Position numbers and translations under genes: made by a program. A model generated the notes under the pieces. That model worked only from the letters and a program-made list of their open reading frames with translations. It did not search any database and had not been told where the DNA came from. 64,000 bases of DNA from Agelaius tricolor (lineage: Eukaryota; Chordata; Aves; Passeriformes; Icteridae): the NCBI GenBank assembly GCA_023055355.1, contig JALJCS010000001.1:106842881-106906880 (forward strand). The letters run 5' to 3'. Below are positions 38,999 to 54,165 of this stretch, piece by piece (position 1 is the stretch's first letter; every line of letters begins with the position of its first letter).

Positions 38999-40292
38999 TA
39001 GTCTACATATGTCTTGTCCTTTTTCTTTTCCCCTTGATTAAATTAGATAATAGGAATTGCTTCAGGTTACTGAAGAATTCTATGCATGGCAATCTTGAGT
39101 GAAGGAAGAAAAATATGAAAATGCAGTTTTTGAACTTGCTTAAATCACTCAAATATCTACAAAGATCTGATCACTTAAATATTAAGCATTAAAAGGAAAA
39201 AAAAAACCATCCTAAAGCTGACAATAACCATTTAAACATTTAATTTCTGAAGAAGATTCTGCGTAGGGGTCCAGTTATTAAAGTTTCACCTACTTTAATG
39301 ATGGCCACAGCATCCAGAAGGCCTTAAATCAGGCTTTATTTTTTTTGTTTATCCATTTGCAAGATTCAAATTTTAGTCTTTTGTGACTGTAAATGAACTT
39401 TTTATTGGCTTTCTTTAATGTCCAAAGTCATGGCACTGAGTATTCTTAAAGTTTAGTTTAAGAAAGAAATGGATTTTTTATGGCATCTTCCCAATTCCAG
39501 GCTTTTGTGAATACTTTTAAGAAAGTTTTTTTTTCTTTGATATTTTTGGAACGAGGAAATGGACCTTATTTTTTTTTGAGGTTTAGATAGGTTTAAGTGT
39601 GAGAATTTTTTTTTCCTATTGAAAAAAATTGCATATTTTGTGATTCTCATTTGCTGAACGCTGCAGTGTTTGGTGTGTTGCTTCTAAATTACCTACTTGG
39701 TCTTAGCAGAGTGAGTGAAATTATCTGGATAACTGGGATTTGACCCTGAAGGTACTTCTGGCTAGCACATGCTGATATTTGATGTTGAAGATGCATTAGA
39801 AATTACCTAACCAGAAAGGGCAAGCAGAAGGAGACCTGACCATATGACACCAGTCTGTTGAGGTGCACTGGTGTTGTGGCAGGAATCAGAGAATTAAGAA
39901 AGCAAGTAGGAAGCTACAGGCTGGGACTATTGATTACTCAAGAAGAAAACCTGAGTCCTCACCCTGAATTTCTCTCCCATTTCAGCATTTTCTACAATAA
40001 ATTGGTTGGATACGAAGCAAATAATTTAGAAATTGTGGGATGGCCCCTCTTTTATAACTAGCAGAGGCATATAGAAATATAAGATAATTTCAGGGTTGCT
40101 CTTGTTTTTTGATTCTTGCAAACTGAAAATTCCTACATGGTAGCCTGTCTTCTGTCAAAATGAAAAATTACCTTATATGAAAGTGTGCTGTCTGATGGTT
40201 AGTACATCATTCTGAACACTGTGTATGATAGATTTTGTTTTTTGCTTTATAGGCACATGCTTTAACAAGTTTGCTTTAAAAAAACCCAATAA

Positions 40293-40736
40293 TCACATAA
40301 TCAAAAGCAGGATATTTTCTTGAAGTTGTCTTTCCATGTAAGCTGCACATTTAGCTTTTACTAATTGTATTCTAACTTCTTTGAAATTTAAGCCCTTTTC
40401 TGTTTCATCTTTAAATGCTGAGAGATCCAAGCATGAGTGTCTAATAATGCAGTATAAGAAGTATAATCCTACCTGCTTGGATGTCTTTAGTTCCTGGAAA
40501 ACCTTTCTGCTTTCCAGGAATTTTGAAGCGATTTCCGGTAACTCTTGAACCATGGTCTCTTTGAATTTCTTCTGAAAAATTAGATATGCAACTTTTCTAA
40601 GCTCTGCTTGAAGGATGGTGGTAAAATTTGACATTCTTTCCTGACTTTTGTTTACCTTATTAAGGGAAAACTGAAAAAAAGTCCCTTCAAACCCATGAAA
40701 CACAATAACCCAAACCAAAACAAAAAATCCCCACAT
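40293..40736 (-). other. Antisense open frame, 147 codons, unrecognised
   Basis: This is the second longest open frame in the window and the longest one not explained by a repeat. Residues 1-20 are hydrophobic and the rest is charged and helix-like. The segment 40473-40571 reads KKFKETMVQELPEIASKFLE and on to KTSKQ. On the minus strand it is flanked by CTAATTTTTCAG and GTAGGA, which look like a splice acceptor and donor around a 99-bp phase-0 exon. I do not recognise a family. In AT-rich DNA of this size one such frame by chance is plausible, so this may be nothing. A decayed gene copy or an antisense transcript exon are alternatives. Confidence 0.2.
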
Positions 40737-43700
40737 TTTTCTACAGATTATGCATATGAATGTATTAGTAAAATATACTACAATATTGTAGGAGTTAAGT
40801 TCAAAATAAATTTACTTTTTTAATGTTATTTCTTTTAAGTGAGTCACTTTTCTTTTAAAAGTAAGTGAAAACCTGGAAACCATTTCCTTCATTGTCTGTG
40901 TATGGTTTGGCTTCTTGAATGAGATTCCAGACACAAACTGACATTTAAGAAGACAAATAACATGCATCATAATGGAAAATAAAAATCCCGGCCTGGATGC
41001 AATATTATTAGCATTTTTCTATGTTCTTTATGATGAGGTTAGAGAACTGGTTGTATCAATGTTCTGATACATGTTATGACTCTTTCTAGAATGAAAATAA
41101 ATGGGTTTTGATTTGTCTGTCTTTGGATTTATAAGTAGGGAAGTTAGAAGGTGGTAACTGCCCAGTTAGTAGCCTATTAACAGACGTAAAAATTTCCTGA
41201 GGACCAGTGTAAGACTATTTCTGTAAAATTTAGGCATTTAAGTTTGCATATTATCTTCTTTAAAGATGTTTTGGAGAAAAAAGTTTTCTTCATGAATGTT
41301 GAGAAACTTTTCATCTGGATATTGACTATCTCCAGAAAAAAACAAGGGAAAGAAATAAACATGTTGTTTTAAGGCAGCTCAAAACATTTTGTTACCCAAA
41401 GTAAGGAAAAAAATGTTTCAGCAAAATCTCCTGAGGCCATTTTTGTAGTCAGACTTAATTTATTACTTTGTTTCCTTTTGTTACTGTGAATCATGGAGGC
41501 TAATTATTATGTGAGTGTGATAATTACACTGATATTATCAAGTGTATTCTGTAATACGTTACTTAGCATGTGAAAGATAATGTACATCCCTTAAGGTGGG
41601 AAGAAATCTTATGGATAGTACATTCTAACATTGTAGATGACCGTGTTCAGGTATTATTATTTTATATGTCATCCTTACTTGTGCTCTATTGATGTTCTGA
41701 CTGAAAGGAGCATTATTTGTAGAGATGCTATCAAAAGCAGTATTTTATAAATATACTGCATATTTCAGCCTAGTAATATTTTTAAGCTGTGTTTCATTTA
41801 TTAATTTTCAAAGCATATTTGTGCTGATGAAAGGAAAGATACTAATGTGTGTTATTTGTCACATCTGACTTGAAGATGCTAGAATCCACCCAGTTACATT
41901 CAAAATAACTTTGAGGATACTTATCATTTGTATGCACTTAGCTTTTAAAACCTTTTTCACCAGTTTTATAAGGTAAGGAAAATTTTGTTCAAATGAGATC
42001 TACAGTTACTATTTCCTCATAATGTTCCTTATTATTTCCCTGCATTTAAGACGAACCAAATTCTTTCTCTTTTGATATTTGATTTTTACATTGACAATAT
42101 AAACATAATGCTGACTGATTATTTAGCCTGTTCCATATTGTGCAATCAAAAAAGATACAGTTTTATTTATTTTTATTTATTATTAAATCAATGGATAATT
42201 CAAATCCTTTTTAGGATTTCAGCATACCTAAAAGTTGGCAGTTTCATGTCACTAAAATGTCAGTCAAAGTATAACTTAGATGCTGAAGCTAATAGTTCTA
42301 TGCATTTTAAACAGCAAAATTTGCAGGATCCTGTGATTGTGGCTTCATACACTGATGCCATGAACAGAAATTACATCTCATTTCAAAACATATTGGATTT
42401 TCCAATAATTGTGCCTGTATTGCAATGTTGAGATGTTTTGGGATGAAATATTTATTTTAAAGAAAATTATCTTGTCCAATAATGTGCAGGAAATCAGTAG
42501 CAATGAAAGCCAACCCCTGAAATTCCTGATCCTGCTTCCTTCCTCCAAACCATGTGTGCACTCAGAATGGATAAAGGTTTCTGCTGAAGTGTGCTATCTT
42601 TTTCTGCAGTGCTGTATCCACATAAAACCGGCTTCAAAGTCAAATAACCAGCATTTTCTTTGACAAGTAATCCTTTTCAACTTTTTTCCTGTTGTGAGAT
42701 TCAGAAAGCTTTCAATATAATTTTGAAAAGAAGTAATAAAAATGTGGTATTGTTCAGATTCACACAACTGTATTTGAAATCTATAATTCCATAAACTACA
42801 TTACTTTATGGAAAACGTTGTAAAGAAGAAAACTTTTCATTCATTTTTAACATCTTGTTTGAGAGTGATTCAATTTCTTAAATCCTGTTCCAGACAGAAG
42901 TAAGTGGCTAAGATGTAATTTTCTACTGTATTTGTAGGAAGCACAAAGTCTAAGCTGCCAACCTTTAAGGAGTTCTTTGAACCATCTCTGTAGCTTTCAA
43001 ATCCATAACAGGACCTGAAAGAGGATTATCAGTGCAGTGCACAGCACACTTGATTAGGACTAAAATGCCTTCAGCCAGCAGCCTCTATCAGTCCCTGTAG
43101 CTCAGCACCTACTGTGCCTCCTCCTGGCAGTGCTGTGCATGCCGTGCCAGTGATATCGGGGTTTTGGGATGAGCCTTCAGTGCCTTCTGGCTGTAACTCT
43201 GCTGGAGAAGTGTAGTCCATTCACACTTCCAAAAAGCCATCATCCCCATCTCTGCAAATGTCTATAGTGTAATACTTCCTCTGAACTCTCAATAATGTGC
43301 TTTTGACTTGTTATCTTCTCCATGTGGTACCTCCTTGCACAGTCATTGGCTCCACTTACCAAATGGCCAATTTGAAATTGGAAAATGTCAGATAAAAGCA
43401 TATATTTTATTAGTATAATACCTGACAGAATTGCTTTCATTCTGTCTTGACACACTTTTTAGGAAAGTTGTTTATCACGGATACTAGCCACTCCTTTCTC
43501 CCAAATTTTGCAGCTAATTGAGCAAAGTCTGTCTGAGAGATAATGTTTTCTGAATATGAAATAATCAGTCAAAAAAAGAGATTGCTATTTGTCACATCAG
43601 GATTACATCTGAGCAGCATAATTACCTTAGATTCAAAGTATTGACCTGAGGTGAAGGAAAAGAAAAACAAATCATTCCTAGAGAACTTAATATAAATTTA

Positions 43701-44640
43701 GTAGTAAAATTTAAATATATTTATATGTTTTCAAAGTAAAATGGTGGGAATAAATGTTACTGGGATTTAAAATATTTTTTTCTCCAAACTCTCAGTCCCA
43801 TTTTAATGGTACTTAAGAAAGAGGTTTTCATTGATATATTTAAAGAGCTATTGTATCATTAAAAAAATAGTGTTCATGTCACATGTGACTGATGCTAGTT
43901 TTTATAAAGCATTAGTAAAGACCTTTATAGCTGTCAGTAAATTTGTGCAGATTGGTGTCTGTTGATAATATGGCTAAAATGTTAACAAATGTATAGCTAT
44001 TAAAAGCTAATATGTGTATGTGCAAGACCTCTATCCAGCTGGTTTGATATTAGAAAAAAAGAAACTTAATTTTATATCATCAAACAAGGAAATCACAGCT
44101 AAAATTAAAATTAAGATTAATGTTGCTGTTTTCATAACTTTGTTAATGTGAAAAATGTTATGTGTGAATGATTTTTTGAATTTTTGTATCCAGGTTTCAC
44201 ATTCAAAAACCACAGAAGTTTTAATTCTGTGTATATAGTACATTTACAATATCATTAGAACTAGTTATTTTGGGCTAAGTAATTTCAAGTAGTCTGTAAG
44301 CTTCATAATGACTGATTTGATAGACTATGATCTGAGGTAATGTGGCCTTCTGTTACATGTTTAAGGGTTTAATTTTTCAGAGGGCACAGACTGCAAAGTA
44401 GCCTGTAACTGTAATTAGATGGCATTAATTTCTCATGAAATTAAAAAAAATTAAACAGGTGACTGTGACTGTACCAGAAACAAAGGAGAAACTCTTTGAT
44501 TTAATATTAGCCAGATTTGCTATTAGCTTGTAGGAAGTCCTACTTGGATACTTTTGAAGCTTGCTTGAATGAGGATTTTTTCAAGTAGGTAACAGAAGCT
44601 CAGGTTTCATGGTATGCTGCTATTACAGAAGTTTTCTACA

Positions 44641-44689
44641 TTAGGAAATCTCTCCTTTTCTATATGTAAGAGAAGGAGAGATTTCCTAA
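44641..44689. repeat. Inverted repeat, 21-bp arms with one mismatch, 7-nt loop
   Basis: The left arm 44641-44661 (starts ttaggaaatctctcc) and right arm 44669-44689 (ends ggagagatttcctaa) pair at 20 of 21 positions, with loop atatgta. The arms are too short, and the flanks do not extend the stem, for a typical microRNA precursor. Confidence 0.95.
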
Positions 44690-47600
44690 TAACTCAGTCT
44701 GGAACTTATAGTTATCTAGTGATTCATGCAATTTTGTTCTTTCTGCTGGGTTTTGTCAGGTGTTACATGGAGATGATAATACAAAACACACAAGAGGGTG
44801 ATTTTCAAAGGGGACCCTGTTGTGGAATGGAAATGGAAAATTGAATCAGAGGGTTAGCCTATTATTTTTGAAATTAGGTACTTTAGAGTAGGAAACATTT
44901 TTTTGGGGGGATAATTTTTGCCAAGATGTGTAACAAGTTTACTTTTTCTTCCCCTCCAGATGTTGTGTTTAATAAAATTATTTGAAAACTGGGGAAAATG
45001 GGATGACTTGTAAGCAATAAATGTCAATTCTACTACAGTTTTTTTGACAGAAAATGCAGTTTGAACAGTTTCATGACAATTTTTTTGGACTTATATAATT
45101 ACGAACTATTTTAGATTTTCTTTTTCCTTGGAAAATATTAAGGACATCTGCACTTTATCCTTTTTAGTAAAATATTACTATCCTTTTTTTTTTCAATGAT
45201 TTGTGTTTCTTAAGAAACCGTTATTCCATCAGTATTACATCGATGATTGATTTTTTCCTATTTGTTATGGTAAAAGAGCTTGGTCATAGAAAGGTTTTTT
45301 AATAGAGTCAATTGATGAAAAATCCTAATTGATTTCAGGTACATTAAAAGCAATTCTTTCATATCAATATTAATAGGAAAATTGAATTATCCCAGATGTC
45401 ACTTCACAGATGCGTATTTAAAGAATATTTTTTAATTGCTCTGGCTTATCTGGCTTGGATTTGCATGTCTGAAATATTCCTCAGGTGTTGATCCCCCCAG
45501 AAAATCTAGTAAGCTTTATCTAAATGGTTACTGTGATAGTAAAAACTGGAAGTGCTCAGCTACACAGCTATCAGCTACTGTACACAGCCTATAAAACTTC
45601 ATGGGCTACAGACTGAGCTGTAGAAATGTGATCCCATATTCTCTGGTGTTACTATTATGGGGCAGAGAAAAGCTGCCTTATCATTAACTCTGTAAATGAA
45701 GAAGCCGTGTATGAGACCATTGGAGCAAGTTAAGAATAACATACACATTTCTTTTACTGCTTTTAAGTTTTTTGTTTCTGTTCTGGGGTAGTAGTGGAAT
45801 TTCAGGCTATTCCTCCAGGATGTGCTGCTGGTTGCATCTGAGAACTAATGTTTCTGCCTACCATGGGTCTATAAACTCTGTTAAAAAAAAACCCCAAATC
45901 CTAACACCTGCATTTTTCAAGCTGCTAGACAGAGATAGGCATTGGTTTGGCTGCTTGTCCCCATACAAATGGCAAGATTTATGACTCTTCTGTCTGCTTA
46001 TCTAAAGGCTTGCAGTGCATTCCTCAATTTGATTATTAATAAGGCTATCCTGAATACAAAGTAAAGCAGCAGTAAAGAAAAGCCTGCTTGGGAGGGAGCA
46101 ACATGACACAGTATGCTATGACAGCTTCTGGATACCACTATCCCTTCATAATTGAGTATATCTGAACTGAAAAGGCAATTCTTTTATTTTCCTTTCCATT
46201 TTATAAAAAAAATGCAATGTAATTAATGGATTGTCTCCCAGTATTAAGCCAGTGGATTTGCATGACATAGTATTTAAAAACAGTGTGTTTTAATTTTTTT
46301 ACTATTTTTGCATACTCAGTAACAAATAGGAACACAATAGTAAGTTTAAAGTTAGTGAATAAGTTTCTATTTCCTATGCAGCAGTGGAAAAACACCATTT
46401 AAAATTTTTCATTCTTGTCAATGCTTGAACTCATTTATGTGTCTTTGCTGAGCATCCTGGAAACATCTAATGCGTAGTAGACTTCCAAGCAAACTTACAG
46501 GGTTTCTCCATCTGGAGGATGAGGATCCATTTTTTTAATATATTCTGATATTCAGAATTCAGACGTGTGTCTGTCTGAGTTCCTGGTCTTAGCGGTTGAG
46601 TTCAATTTAAACTAAATAAATGTTCAATTAAACAACGGTGTGTGAGTATGTGCTGTATCAGCTCGGCCAGAGCTGTATTCACTTGTGAGGAACCTGGCAT
46701 TTTCAGCCATTTTGCATATTAGTAGGACATTAAACACTTTTGTGAACCAGTTGATTTGAGTCTCTTAGTGTGAAAGTTATGATGAACCTGCCACCATCCA
46801 AAGTATTTTACTATATATTTTACTAAACTGAAATTAAAGGAACCTGGGAGATTTTTGGCAACATACAGCTTAGAAAATAGCTAGGAATCTTCAAATATAT
46901 GGTCTACTTTCTATTCCTCTAGGGTTCTTATTTTTAATTTCAGTATCTACCTAGTGCAAAATGTGAAAATATTCAGGAGCAGAAAATAAGTTTTCCTTCC
47001 TCCTAGCAAAATATCCTAATCATAGAAAAATAGAAACAGGTTATTCTACTTCTCTTTTTCTTAGGACTGGAAATATACCCTGAAACAGACAGACCATATG
47101 ATGCCAGGTTTGGGGTTTTTTTTATCACAGGGTTAGAGAATAAGTCAGTGAGTGAGGGAAGAAATCACTGAATGGTGTATGTGGACCATGATTACACATC
47201 ATGGACACTCACAGGACATGTCATCTTCATAAAATTGTCGTGCTATATGACAGACTGTCACTAATATTAGGAGTTACCTAAATAGGCAAGGTCAAAATAA
47301 AATTTCTCTTCCTCCCTTTTTTTTTTATGCTGAGAGTAGTGGCTGAATCTTTGACAGAGAATTTCCAGTCTCAAGGATTTAGAAATCAGTATAATGAAAA
47401 ATGCTGATTTTTAAAGAGGGAAGGTTGTACTGAGCTTCAGACACATGGAAATTAGAGAATAAATCTTCCAATGTAAAAACTTCAGGAGAACCAAGAAACT
47501 GTAATGTTTATTTATTTTAATTAATCCATTTAGCTCAGGATATACTTAGGATTTCCTAATTGTTTGTGTGATACTGGTTTATTCAAATATAATTGAATAA

Positions 47601-49641
47601 CTGCCCTCCAGATGCCTTAGGAAAGCCTATGAAATCTATCTTAATTTTCATTTTGTTCATGGAAATGTCTTTTGATTGTCTCTGAATAGCTATACTTATA
47701 ATTTAACTAATTTTTGGATTTCTGCAGCAATTTAATAGTATTTTCCCCAAATCAAAATACTTTCCTCCTATATGACACCATTTGAATTGCAATGCTTAGA
47801 TTCTGTAAGTTTTAGCAGCACAAAAGCTTGTCTATTGGAATGTTTCCCTGAACAGAGCACTCCAGTAACTTCAAAAGCAGTAGGTTGCCTTTCATGTTCA
47901 TATTTGATTATTGTGAAAATAAACATGGTCCTTTTTTGAGTTTTAAAGTGTACTAGGCTTATATATTTACTGAACACTATCTAAGTTTCTTTGGCTTGAG
48001 CTCTGTCAGTTTTGTTAATATTGGTTACTGAAGATATTGAAATTTTTCTTATGAGTCTGCTTTCCCTTCATTGCCTCTTTTCTAGTTTGAAATGACTAAG
48101 GCTTAAATAATTATTAGTCACATCTTATCTCAGTGGCAAGGGCTTGTGCTTTTAAAGTAATATTATATGAGCATCTGCTCCTATGGCTCTTGCCAGAAAT
48201 TAAAAGGCTGATCTGCAGGAAAGGGAGGTTAATACCTCAGTTTTGTAGTGAGAAATGTATTGCAAGAGGAAGAATATTTGCAAAGCCAAACAGCCTTTTA
48301 TATTTAATACTGTCAGTAAATAGTAAATACACATTTTTGCTTTACCAACAGTTTATGTGCTTGGTTACTCACAAGACTGTTTACAAGCTGACTGCAGTTT
48401 TTGAAGTTTAGTTTGATCCAGTCACTGGATATTCAGATTCTGAGAACTTCTTGATGAGAAAGTAGCACTGTTAAATAGAATTTTTTAGACAATACAAGTC
48501 CAAGTAGCAACACTACTTCGGAAATGAATAAATACAAGCAAAGAGAGAGTGAATGAACAACATTCCTTTCAGAGGAACAATACCTGGCTTGTAATTAGTG
48601 ATCCTGTGATGATGGCCATTGTCTGTCCATTAGAATTGACAGGTCTGTGTTAAATTGAGGGCTGAAGGGAGAATAAGGACACTGATCTTTTTTCTGAGGC
48701 ATTCCGTGTCACCAGAGTAAGGACACATCTTCAAATTACTTTTATTGTCACAGTATCCTTGGTTTTTTCAGATCCAAGAATAAATTATGTTACGTCAAAG
48801 TGTGTATAAATTTACATTCTATGGACAATGATATCTCATTAATGAGAAAAGCTGATGCACAGCATTTTCTCACAAACATATTTGCTTCATTTAAGATGAA
48901 GGTTGGCCCAAAAGTGTTCTAGAAATTGTTTATTATTTGAGGCATGGCCTACTCTGGTAGCATGCCTTGTTTGGGGATGTTTTCATTGCAGGATAGAGAT
49001 TATGCAGGGTGCAGTTTCTTGGATTCCTGTATTTACTGAGAATGAAGTTAACTTCTACTTGCAGTTCAGGGCAAAAGAGCAAAATCTGAACTTTTTGCTC
49101 AACATATTTATCAGTTCAGGCAAACAGTCATGCTAAAATATCTCTCCATTTAAATTTCTGGAGACAATTTGAGGCATCCCAGTTCTATGCTCCTTTGTAT
49201 ATTGTATTTTCAGTGAGCTGCCAAGTTCATTATTAATATATTGTAAGTAGAAAGCAGGAATCCATAAGTCTCCCTTCCACCTGCCACACACACATAGGTC
49301 GTGGAAGATCTGGAAGGGACAAATGTATTCATTTCAAATTTGATTATATAAAATAATAACAATAGTGATAGTAGCTATGTAATAATTAAATATACTTCAT
49401 CCCATTCCTATTTTGCTTCTAAATGTGTGGTTAATATATAATGCTTCACTTTTTTTTTATTCACAATATTAAATGAGTATTGAATGGAAAAAAGCAACAG
49501 GTTTTCCTTAAGGTAAGTTCTAAGTGTTGCTGGTTTACTTATTGCTTGACTCAAAGCTCATCCAAATCATGAGTTGCACTGTATCAGGTTTATGGAATTA
49601 AATACTTTGGGCTGATGAATCTTTTCCAAAAGGATTATTAA

Positions 49642-49896
<255 letters not shown>

Positions 49897-50532
49897 TAGT
49901 TTTTTTTTAATGAAGGACTAAGGCTCACTTAGTTTACTTACCTGAAAAAATGTCTATCTGATGAAGCCATACGCAATGAGACTGACATTATTGTCACTGG
50001 CATTAAAGAGCTGATTTATTGAAGGTTGTAATGGTAATTGCTTGACAATTACATTGCCACCTTTGCTCCCTATAACCCTATCTAAAAGCTATTCCCTTAA
50101 ATATTTAAAATCTGAAATAAATTTTGCTGAACATTGTGACTAGGGTGTTTCTTATACCAGCTCGTTTGGAGTGAGAAATCTCACTGTCTTCAAAATTTAT
50201 CCAGCAAAATGTCAAGTTCCCCAAATTCTACTGGAAATGGGATTCAATTTTAAACATTCAATCACTTCAAGTACATTTTCACAAATTCCTTTATATAGTT
50301 AATCACAGACTTTGAAAGGGGAGTAGTAGTTGTAATTTTGTGTGTCTTATACCAGCATGGCATAAAAATAAGCCTAAATATTAAGTCTGTGCTTAAGATT
50401 ATCACTATCAGATACATGACTCAGCCTGAGTTAAGCTCTTTTCTCCTAACTATAAATTATATGTTTACAGAAGGATTAAGAGTAAAAATTAAGTTTGAAC
50501 ATTTTCCATAAATTTTAAAATCTTTGATTCTC

Positions 50533-50548
50533 AAAAAAAAAAAAAAAA
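50533..50548. repeat. A16 homopolymer
   Basis: Sixteen A residues in intron 2. No adjoining element is recognised. Confidence 0.95.
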
Positions 50549-53500
50549 TCCAGATTTTCAGATTGCTTTACTTTTAAGTCAGGGACAATAGGCACAAATT
50601 TCTGCATCATTATTGTATCTTAGAAAGTGGAAACACCAAAAAGTTCAATAAGTATTTATGGAAGAAAGTACAAAGCCTCGTGTCAAAACTCCGTAAGACT
50701 GAATTTTGCACTGTATTACATGCTCTTTAAAACCACTTTTCTTATAAATTGAAGAGCTAATTTAATGTGAATGCTATATGCAACAAAACAATAAGAAGGG
50801 TGAAAGAATTGGAGGTCAGCCTGCGTTTCTTATGGCAGGTTCCTAGCCTAAATCTCTCAAGTGATCTGGTCCCAACATGTCTCTCCCAAGCATTAAAGAC
50901 AAAATTCTTTATACAACAAGGTATTTTTGGTGTTATGGTGGGCTAAGAGTGAAAGCACTTGATACAACATTAGATATTATACATAAGGGAAAGCTCCTGT
51001 GGCATGATTAATGTACATGAAGGACACCTTAAAAGTGGAATTTAATGCTAATTAAATATTCAGTTTAGAACTGAAGGGAAATTTTTAGTGCTTTTACTGT
51101 AACAGAATAACAGACAATCTTGCTAATCTGTTTATCTGTTTATTAGACAGATAAATAATTCAAATATAGATTCTTGTTAGGCATGAAAAGAGAGTATCCT
51201 TATTTGTACAGAAATACAGTTTGGTCATTGAAAGATTATTACAAAAAATTGTCATGAAAATTGGACATTTTTCATGTATGAAAAATTATAGGCTAAACAT
51301 TTATGCCTAGTAAGATGGTTTCTTTGCAGAGTAGCATGTATGGTAAAAGAAAGAGGAAAAAATGCACTTTTAATAGAGTATCTTTGAGTTGTAATTCTAG
51401 TGTTTTGGGTGATGGATTAAAGTGGGTTTTGAGAGAGGCTACTCTATCCTTTCCATCTCAGCCAACAGTGAATAAAAGTGCTGAATCTTAATTCTGTTTC
51501 TTTCATTCTCCTTTCCTTCTCACCTTTCAAATTCAACTGCTTCCTGACTCCTGCACATGCTGACCTGTGAAATCTAATGAGACATTTTCTCCCTGTTCCT
51601 GGGGGAGGATGCAGACAGCACAGAAATTTCTCCTGAGATCTCTAATTCTTTAATTCTTTCCTGAGAAAATGCAACTACTTTTAGCCCTTACCTGGGGTTT
51701 GCTAGCCTGAATATTATGTTGCTAATTCTTGTTAGACTATAATAGCTGAAATTAGAATGACAATGTGCTATTGATTAGACATATTGAATAGAATGCATAT
51801 ATTCCTTTTTCCCACTTGCATCTTGGATGAGAAAGCAACATTTTATTTGTAACTGCTCAGGCTACATCAAAATCTGTGTAATCTTCTAGTACTAATAGCT
51901 TTTTGCATCATCAATTCACAATACAGACAACTGCATTTGTGCTCACAGGTGCTTTAGTTCAGAATCAGAGGCTAAAGGTTAACACAAAATGGTTCATTTT
52001 ATTATGATGGATACAAAGCAGAATTTTAACAATGAAGTTTAAGCATTTGACTCATTTTTGTGGTTCATTATCATGTCCATTAGTGAGCAGGCAGGCACTG
52101 CATCAAAAATAGCCTGTTTAGACCTCTTATTAACACATACTTTTGAAGTTGAATATAGATGAAATATTAATGGTTTTTTAAAGGTACTATATGAATAAGC
52201 AACCTGAAGTCAAGAAGATATTTCCAAGTTACAGTTTCAGTGAAGAATAATGTAAATGCAACAAAATATCCCTCAAAATTCTAGGAAAATTGGTATGCAT
52301 CTGATAGAGCCAGTGCCATATTAAATCACGTGTGAAAGCATTGCATTATTCAAATCTCAGAAAGAGGAAAAAAAAAAAGTCCATTGAAAAGCCATCTGGT
52401 AGCTATTGCTGTTGTTAGTGATCCCATTTACTGACATTTGCATAAAGCTTGTTGATTACTCTTAGGAAGGGCAATATTAGCATAAATGTTTTTTTATTGA
52501 GCTAGTCATTTAGGCAACACACCGAATAGCAATGAAGATCCTGTGTGTCTGACAAGTTTATTTAAACCACCGGTGCTCTGCAGCAATAAAAAGGTGTGCC
52601 AGTATAGTTTCTGGAATGCACTTGAAAGACTTAGCCATATTTTCATCAAGTTGAAAAGAATGTGCACAACAATTAATTTTGAATTGATGAGAAAAGCAAT
52701 GCAGCAAGATGTGTTTCTACTGCTTGTTTCCTCAGCTGTCAGGAACACTGATGGTGGAGTAACAGAATTAATCAAACCCCATATAAATACTCATGTCTAG
52801 TTTGGTTTTCATTACTTCTCTCTACCAAATGAGTCGTTTTCCCAGAAGGGAGAGTTTGCTTTTCAGAGCTGTGTACTTGTAAAAGTTATGCCTATGGTAG
52901 TGAACGAGATAGAAGCAGGGCCTTGGCTGAAACTCTGGTCTTTGGTATTGATTATTTTTTCCTGCCTTCTTTTGGCATGTTCTAACAAATATTCAACAAG
53001 ATGATACTGGGGTGTACTGTGGGAGATTATACAGACCAGAGACTGCTAATGAACAGTACAGGTAGGGCCACCCTGTATCAGAAACCAGGGAGCTGAGCCA
53101 CTTGAATACAGCAGTATTACGTCAGTGACTCCCAGGGCCAGTTTTATATACAAGTATAGCAAAACTGAGCATTTCCTGTTTTTAAGAAGGGACACTTAAT
53201 TTTTTTTCACTAACAGACAGCAATTTAATTTTAGGGAAAAGACTGGTCCTTTAACTGTACTAACCAACATACCTATTTCAGATACAGAAATTCAAATGTC
53301 CATTTTAATGAAATTAAAATGTGCCTGATAATTAACTTTGGGGTACTTCACATGTAAAATTTCTGAGTAATTAGGACTTCAGTAGAAGTAGTGGTGACTG
53401 ATTGAGGAGGAAGTTATCACTTAAACAGCCCAAATTAGGATACTGTCCTATTTGACCCTTTTCTAAATGTAAGATGCAGCTAAGCACAAACCTATTTTAT

Positions 53501-53780
53501 TCATCAGTACTTTTAAAAAGACAGATGATTACTGGCCTTTATAGCTTCCACTGACATAGCAATGTTTATTAAACATAGCTGAGCACTATTTAGATGTTAA
53601 GAGTCAATATTCATCAGTTTTTAATGAAAGCTTGGAAGCATATTCTGAAGTTGAAATGTGTAAGTGAAAGTGTTACACAAGAAGGAAGCTCTGTCAGTAA
53701 GACAGTCATATTTCATGGAGTGCCTTTTGTTTAATATGAATTGTGCAATACCTTTTGGCACACTGCCTTTTTTCCTCTCA

Positions 53781-54165
<385 letters not shown>

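Noticed and set aside
44641..44689. MicroRNA gene
   Set aside because: The stem is only 21 bp with no extension in the flanks, below the usual precursor length. It is kept as a hairpin only.
47019..47040. Minus-strand CR1 tail (aatcatagaaaaatagaa)
   Set aside because: It resembles the terminal repeat only over a few bases, and no CR1 body follows.
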